A stretch of 64,000 nucleotides of DNA from Salinilacihabitans rarus (GTDB taxonomy: Archaea > Halobacteriota > Halobacteria > Halobacteriales > Natrialbaceae), in NCBI RefSeq assembly GCF_024296665.1, contig NZ_CP100762.1:2914001-2978000 (forward strand), given 5' to 3'. The notes beneath the pieces are model-generated. The model did no database searches. It worked only from the letters and a program-made list of their open reading frames with translations, and was not told the origin of the DNA. Shown one piece after another: positions 61,671 through 64,000 of the stretch (positions within the stretch are counted from its first letter, which is position 1; each line of letters starts with the position of its first letter). The position numbers and the translations under genes are program-made.

Positions 61671-63167
61671 GTGAGGATCCGCGTCGACTGGCGAGTCAGC
61701 TGTAGCCTCGTCGGCACCATCCTGAAGTGGCTGGCGGTGCCGCTGGCGTTCCCGCTTGCGCTCGCCGTCTACGACGGCGTCGACGTGGTCCCGTTCGTCG
61801 CGACGATCCTCGTGACCCTGTCGCTCGGCGCCGGCCTCGAACGCCTCACCGACGACCGCGACCTCGGGGCCCGCGAGGCGTTCCTCATGGTGTCGCTCGC
61901 GTGGTTCTCGATCGCGGCGGTCGGGGCGGTTCCGTTCGTCCTCGCGGGGAACGGGTCGCTCGCGCACCCGCTCGACGCCCTCTTCGAGAGCATGAGCGGG
62001 GTGACGACGACGGGGGCGACGGCGATAACCGACTTCGACGCCCACTCGCGGGCGATCCTGCTGTGGCGACAGCTCATCCAGTGGCTCGGCGGGCTCGGCA
62101 TCCTCGTGCTCGCGACGGCCATCCTCTCGCGGCTCGGCGTCGCCGGCGCGCAACTGATGGAGACGGAGACGCAGACGCGGGACGTGACGAAGCTCACGCC
62201 GCGGATCTCCGAAACCGCGAGGCTCCTCTGGAGCCTCTACATCGGCATCACCGTCGCGCAGATGGGGCTGCTCTACGTGCTTCACCTGCTCGGGCTGGCG
62301 CCGAACATGACGCTCTACGACGCGGTCGCCCACCCGCTGACGACCGTCTCCACGAGCGGCTTCTCCCCGCGACCGGAGAGCCTCGCGGCGTTCTCCCCGG
62401 CGGTCCAGTGGGTCACGACCGCGTTCATGGCGGTCGGGGCGACCAACTTCATCCTCATCTACCTCGTCTTGCAGGGGCGGTTCGAACGGCTCTACCGGAG
62501 CGACGAGTTCCGCTTCTACGTCGGCGTCCTGCTCGGGTTCGGCGCCGCCGTCGCCGCCCTGCTCGCCGTCGAGGGGCCGTCGCTCGGCGGCGTCGAGGCG
62601 ACCGTCCGCCACGCGCTGTTTCAGGTGGTCTCCATCACGACGACGACGGGGTACGCCAGCGTCGACTTCAACGACTGGTCGGCGTCCGCGAAGAACCTGC
62701 TGTTCGTCTGTATGTTCATCGGCGGGATGGCCGGCAGCACGACGTGTTCGATCAAGGCGCTGCGCTGGCTCGTGGTGCTCAAGGCGTTCCGGCGGGACCT
62801 CTTCGTCGCCGGCCACCCGGCCGCCGTCCGCCCGGTTCGGCTGAGCGGCGAGGTCGTCGACGAGGGGACGATCAGGGACATCTACGCGTACACGCTGGTC
62901 AGCCTCGTGTTCTTCATGGCGGGGACGGTGTTCGTCGTCCTCGACACGGCCCGGTACGGCCTGACGATCGGCGAGTTCGACGCGATGAGCGCGGCGGCGG
63001 CGACCTTCTTCAACGTCGGCCCGGGGTTCGGCGTCGTCGGCCCCTTCGAGACCTACGAGGTGTTCCCGCCGGCGACGAAGGTCGCGATGATCCTGCTGAT
63101 GTGGACCGGCCGCATCGAGATCATCCCGGTGCTGGTGTTGCTGACGCCGGCCTACTGGCGCCGGTGA
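61671..63167 (+). CDS. trkH: TrkH-family potassium transporter
   Basis: 498 aa from the GTG at 61671 (VRIRVDWRVSCSLVGTILKWLAVPL); another GTG at 61656 is possible. About ten to twelve membrane helices with four P-loop selectivity segments: SGVTTTGATAI, TTVSTSGFSPRP, SITTTTGYASVDF and FFNVGPGFGVVGP. WLGGLGILVLATAILSRLG is a standard TrkH block. The partner regulator gene trkA is 7.5 kb upstream, not adjacent. The transporter likely imports K+, the main compatible ion in haloarchaea. Confidence 0.94.
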   Translation: MRIRVDWRVSCSLVGTILKWLAVPLAFPLALAVYDGVDVVPFVATILVTLSLGAGLERLTDDRDLGAREAFLMVSLAWFSIAAVGAVPFVLAGNGSLAHPLDALFESMSGVTTTGATAITDFDAHSRAILLWRQLIQWLGGLGILVLATAILSRLGVAGAQLMETETQTRDVTKLTPRISETARLLWSLYIGITVAQMGLLYVLHLLGLAPNMTLYDAVAHPLTTVSTSGFSPRPESLAAFSPAVQWVTTAFMAVGATNFILIYLVLQGRFERLYRSDEFRFYVGVLLGFGAAVAALLAVEGPSLGGVEATVRHALFQVVSITTTTGYASVDFNDWSASAKNLLFVCMFIGGMAGSTTCSIKALRWLVVLKAFRRDLFVAGHPAAVRPVRLSGEVVDEGTIRDIYAYTLVSLVFFMAGTVFVVLDTARYGLTIGEFDAMSAAAATFFNVGPGFGVVGPFETYEVFPPATKVAMILLMWTGRIEIIPVLVLLTPAYWRR

Positions 63168-63234
63168 CCGCCGGCTCCCGGCGTCGAGCGCCCGTACCGC
63201 GGGATTTTTGCGGGTGGCCCCGGTGGGGACGGCC

Positions 63235-64000
63235 ATGACGCTCGATCCGGTTCACTTCGACGGCATCGCGCGGCTCGCGCGACGGATCGACGGCGGCGCC
63301 GACGAGCGCGACCACCGCGAGTTCGCCGAGACCGTCTGGACCGAGTTCCTCGATCCCCTCACCGACGAGCGGGGGCGACTCGTCCTCGAACCCGTCGAGT
63401 CGCTCTCGCGGCACCTCGTCGACCGCGAGGGCGTCGCCCTCCGCGAGCGGCCGTTTCCGACCGAACACGGCCTCGACGCCGGGACGATCAACCCGACGAC
63501 GTTCCGCAACGGGCTGGTCATCGACATCGCGCAGGCGGCGATGAGCGCGACGCCCTCGGACCTCGAACTGCACCGCTCGCGGACGGTCGTCGCGACGGTC
63601 CACTCGAACGACGAGACCGCGACCGTCGACGACCGCTGGGATCGCTTCGACGAGGGGTACAGCCGCTCGCGGGCGGTCAAGGTGCCGCCGCTGCCGCGGT
63701 TCGCCGAGGGGGTCGTCCACGCGCTCGCGCTCTACCTCGCCGAGAGCACCCACGCCCGCGAGCACGCCGGCGACGTGGACGACCTGCTCGTCCTCGACGG
63801 GCCGCTGTACCCCCGCGGGCTGTTGCGCTGGAGCGACCGCCACCCCGACCTCGCGGACTTCCTGCTCGAGGACCCCCGGCCGACGACGGTCCTCGAAAAC
63901 TACGTCCGCCTCGTCGAGGAGTTCGTCGAGCGGGACGTCCCGCTCGTCGCGTTCGTGAAGAACCCGGCGACGCGGGTGCTCACCCGAACCGTCAAGCGGA
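63235..64000 (+). CDS. nurA: NurA-domain nuclease (N-terminal part, cut by window edge)
   Basis: The ATG at 63235 opens a frame still open at the window end (255 codons). TLDPVHFDGIARLARRIDGG, PFPTEHGLDAGTINPTTFRNGLVIDIAQAAMSA in parts, VVATVHSNDE and LLVLDGPLYPRGLL resemble NurA, the 5'-3' nuclease that works with HerA and Mre11-Rad50 in end resection. Catalytic Asp residues (GLDAGT and LVLDGPLYP) are present. The neighbouring herA could lie just outside. Confidence 0.8.
   Translation, partial: MTLDPVHFDGIARLARRIDGGADERDHREFAETVWTEFLDPLTDERGRLVLEPVESLSRHLVDREGVALRERPFPTEHGLDAGTINPTTFRNGLVIDIAQAAMSATPSDLELHRSRTVVATVHSNDETATVDDRWDRFDEGYSRSRAVKVPPLPRFAEGVVHALALYLAESTHAREHAGDVDDLLVLDGPLYPRGLLRWSDRHPDLADFLLEDPRPTTVLENYVRLVEEFVERDVPLVAFVKNPATRVLTRTVKR

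Overview
This is 64 kb of very GC-rich, densely packed archaeal DNA. Several features place it in a haloarchaeon (class Halobacteria): acidic proteins throughout, short or absent leaders with TATA-like boxes about 25-35 nt from start codons, the archaeosine enzymes TgtA, ArcS and RaSEA, F420 cofactor genes, the tubulin homologue CetZ, ubiquitin-like SAMP proteins, a P1/L12 ribosomal stalk protein, an Orc1/Cdc6 protein and bacterio-opsin-activator (HTH_10) regulators. The genus cannot be read from the sequence. I recognised no rRNA, tRNA, CRISPR array, insertion sequence or integrase, so most of the window looks chromosomal.

Layout. 1-7.1 kb: partial PadR regulator, Nudix hydrolase, a secreted glycosylation-sequon repeat protein, then tgtA - membrane-anchored TRAM protein - arcS - micro zinc finger, and a DUF308 membrane protein. 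7.2-14.5 kb: a translationally coupled signalling operon (internally deleted kinase, receiver protein, receiver-GAF-HTH_10 regulator), hyuAB-type hydantoinase/oxoprolinase genes and an orphan Cdc6. 14.6-19.9 kb: sugar isomerase-like protein, a 1 kb stretch without genes, a GT4 glycosyltransferase and the SAMP3 cluster. 20-25.3 kb: a fructan module (GH32 and GH68) surrounding a stand-alone L12, a thiamine-binding-type protein and CapA. 25.4-34.5 kb: secreted CAP protein, epoxide-hydrolase-like enzyme, two membrane proteins, tungsten-type aldehyde oxidoreductase, and a LOV-GAF-HTH_10 regulator divergent from a zinc ribbon. 34.5-42.4 kb: RaSEA, purine genes (purS, purQ, an IMPDH/GMPR protein, purU, purC), a formamidase-like protein, DUF2267, a MoaD/SAMP-like protein and another micro zinc finger. 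43-49.4 kb: F420 genes cofH, cofG and cofC, an M48 protease and cetZ1. 49.6-64 kb: NAD(P)-binding epimerase, thymidylate kinase, orphan E1-alpha, a trkA gene with two stand-alone RAM-domain proteins, metY, a Ca2+/Na+ exchanger, an FN3-like secreted protein, gpmI, trkH and a partial nurA.

Linked functions: tgtA, arcS and RaSEA together make archaeosine at tRNA G15. purS, purQ and purC act in de novo IMP synthesis, and purU and the formamidase-like enzyme would release formate. cofC, cofG and cofH make F420 precursors. trkA and trkH form a potassium uptake system. GH68 and GH32 can make and break fructans.

The points most worth a second look are: the sequon-dense pentad-repeat surface protein; the kinase remnant preserved in frame inside a coupled operon; the pair of RAM proteins around trkA; the palindromic in-frame insertion in gpmI; the apparently intact LOV domain with a palindrome in its own promoter; the diGly-ending protein next to SAMP3; the SAMP-like protein whose diGly is masked by two extra residues; and the stand-alone L12.
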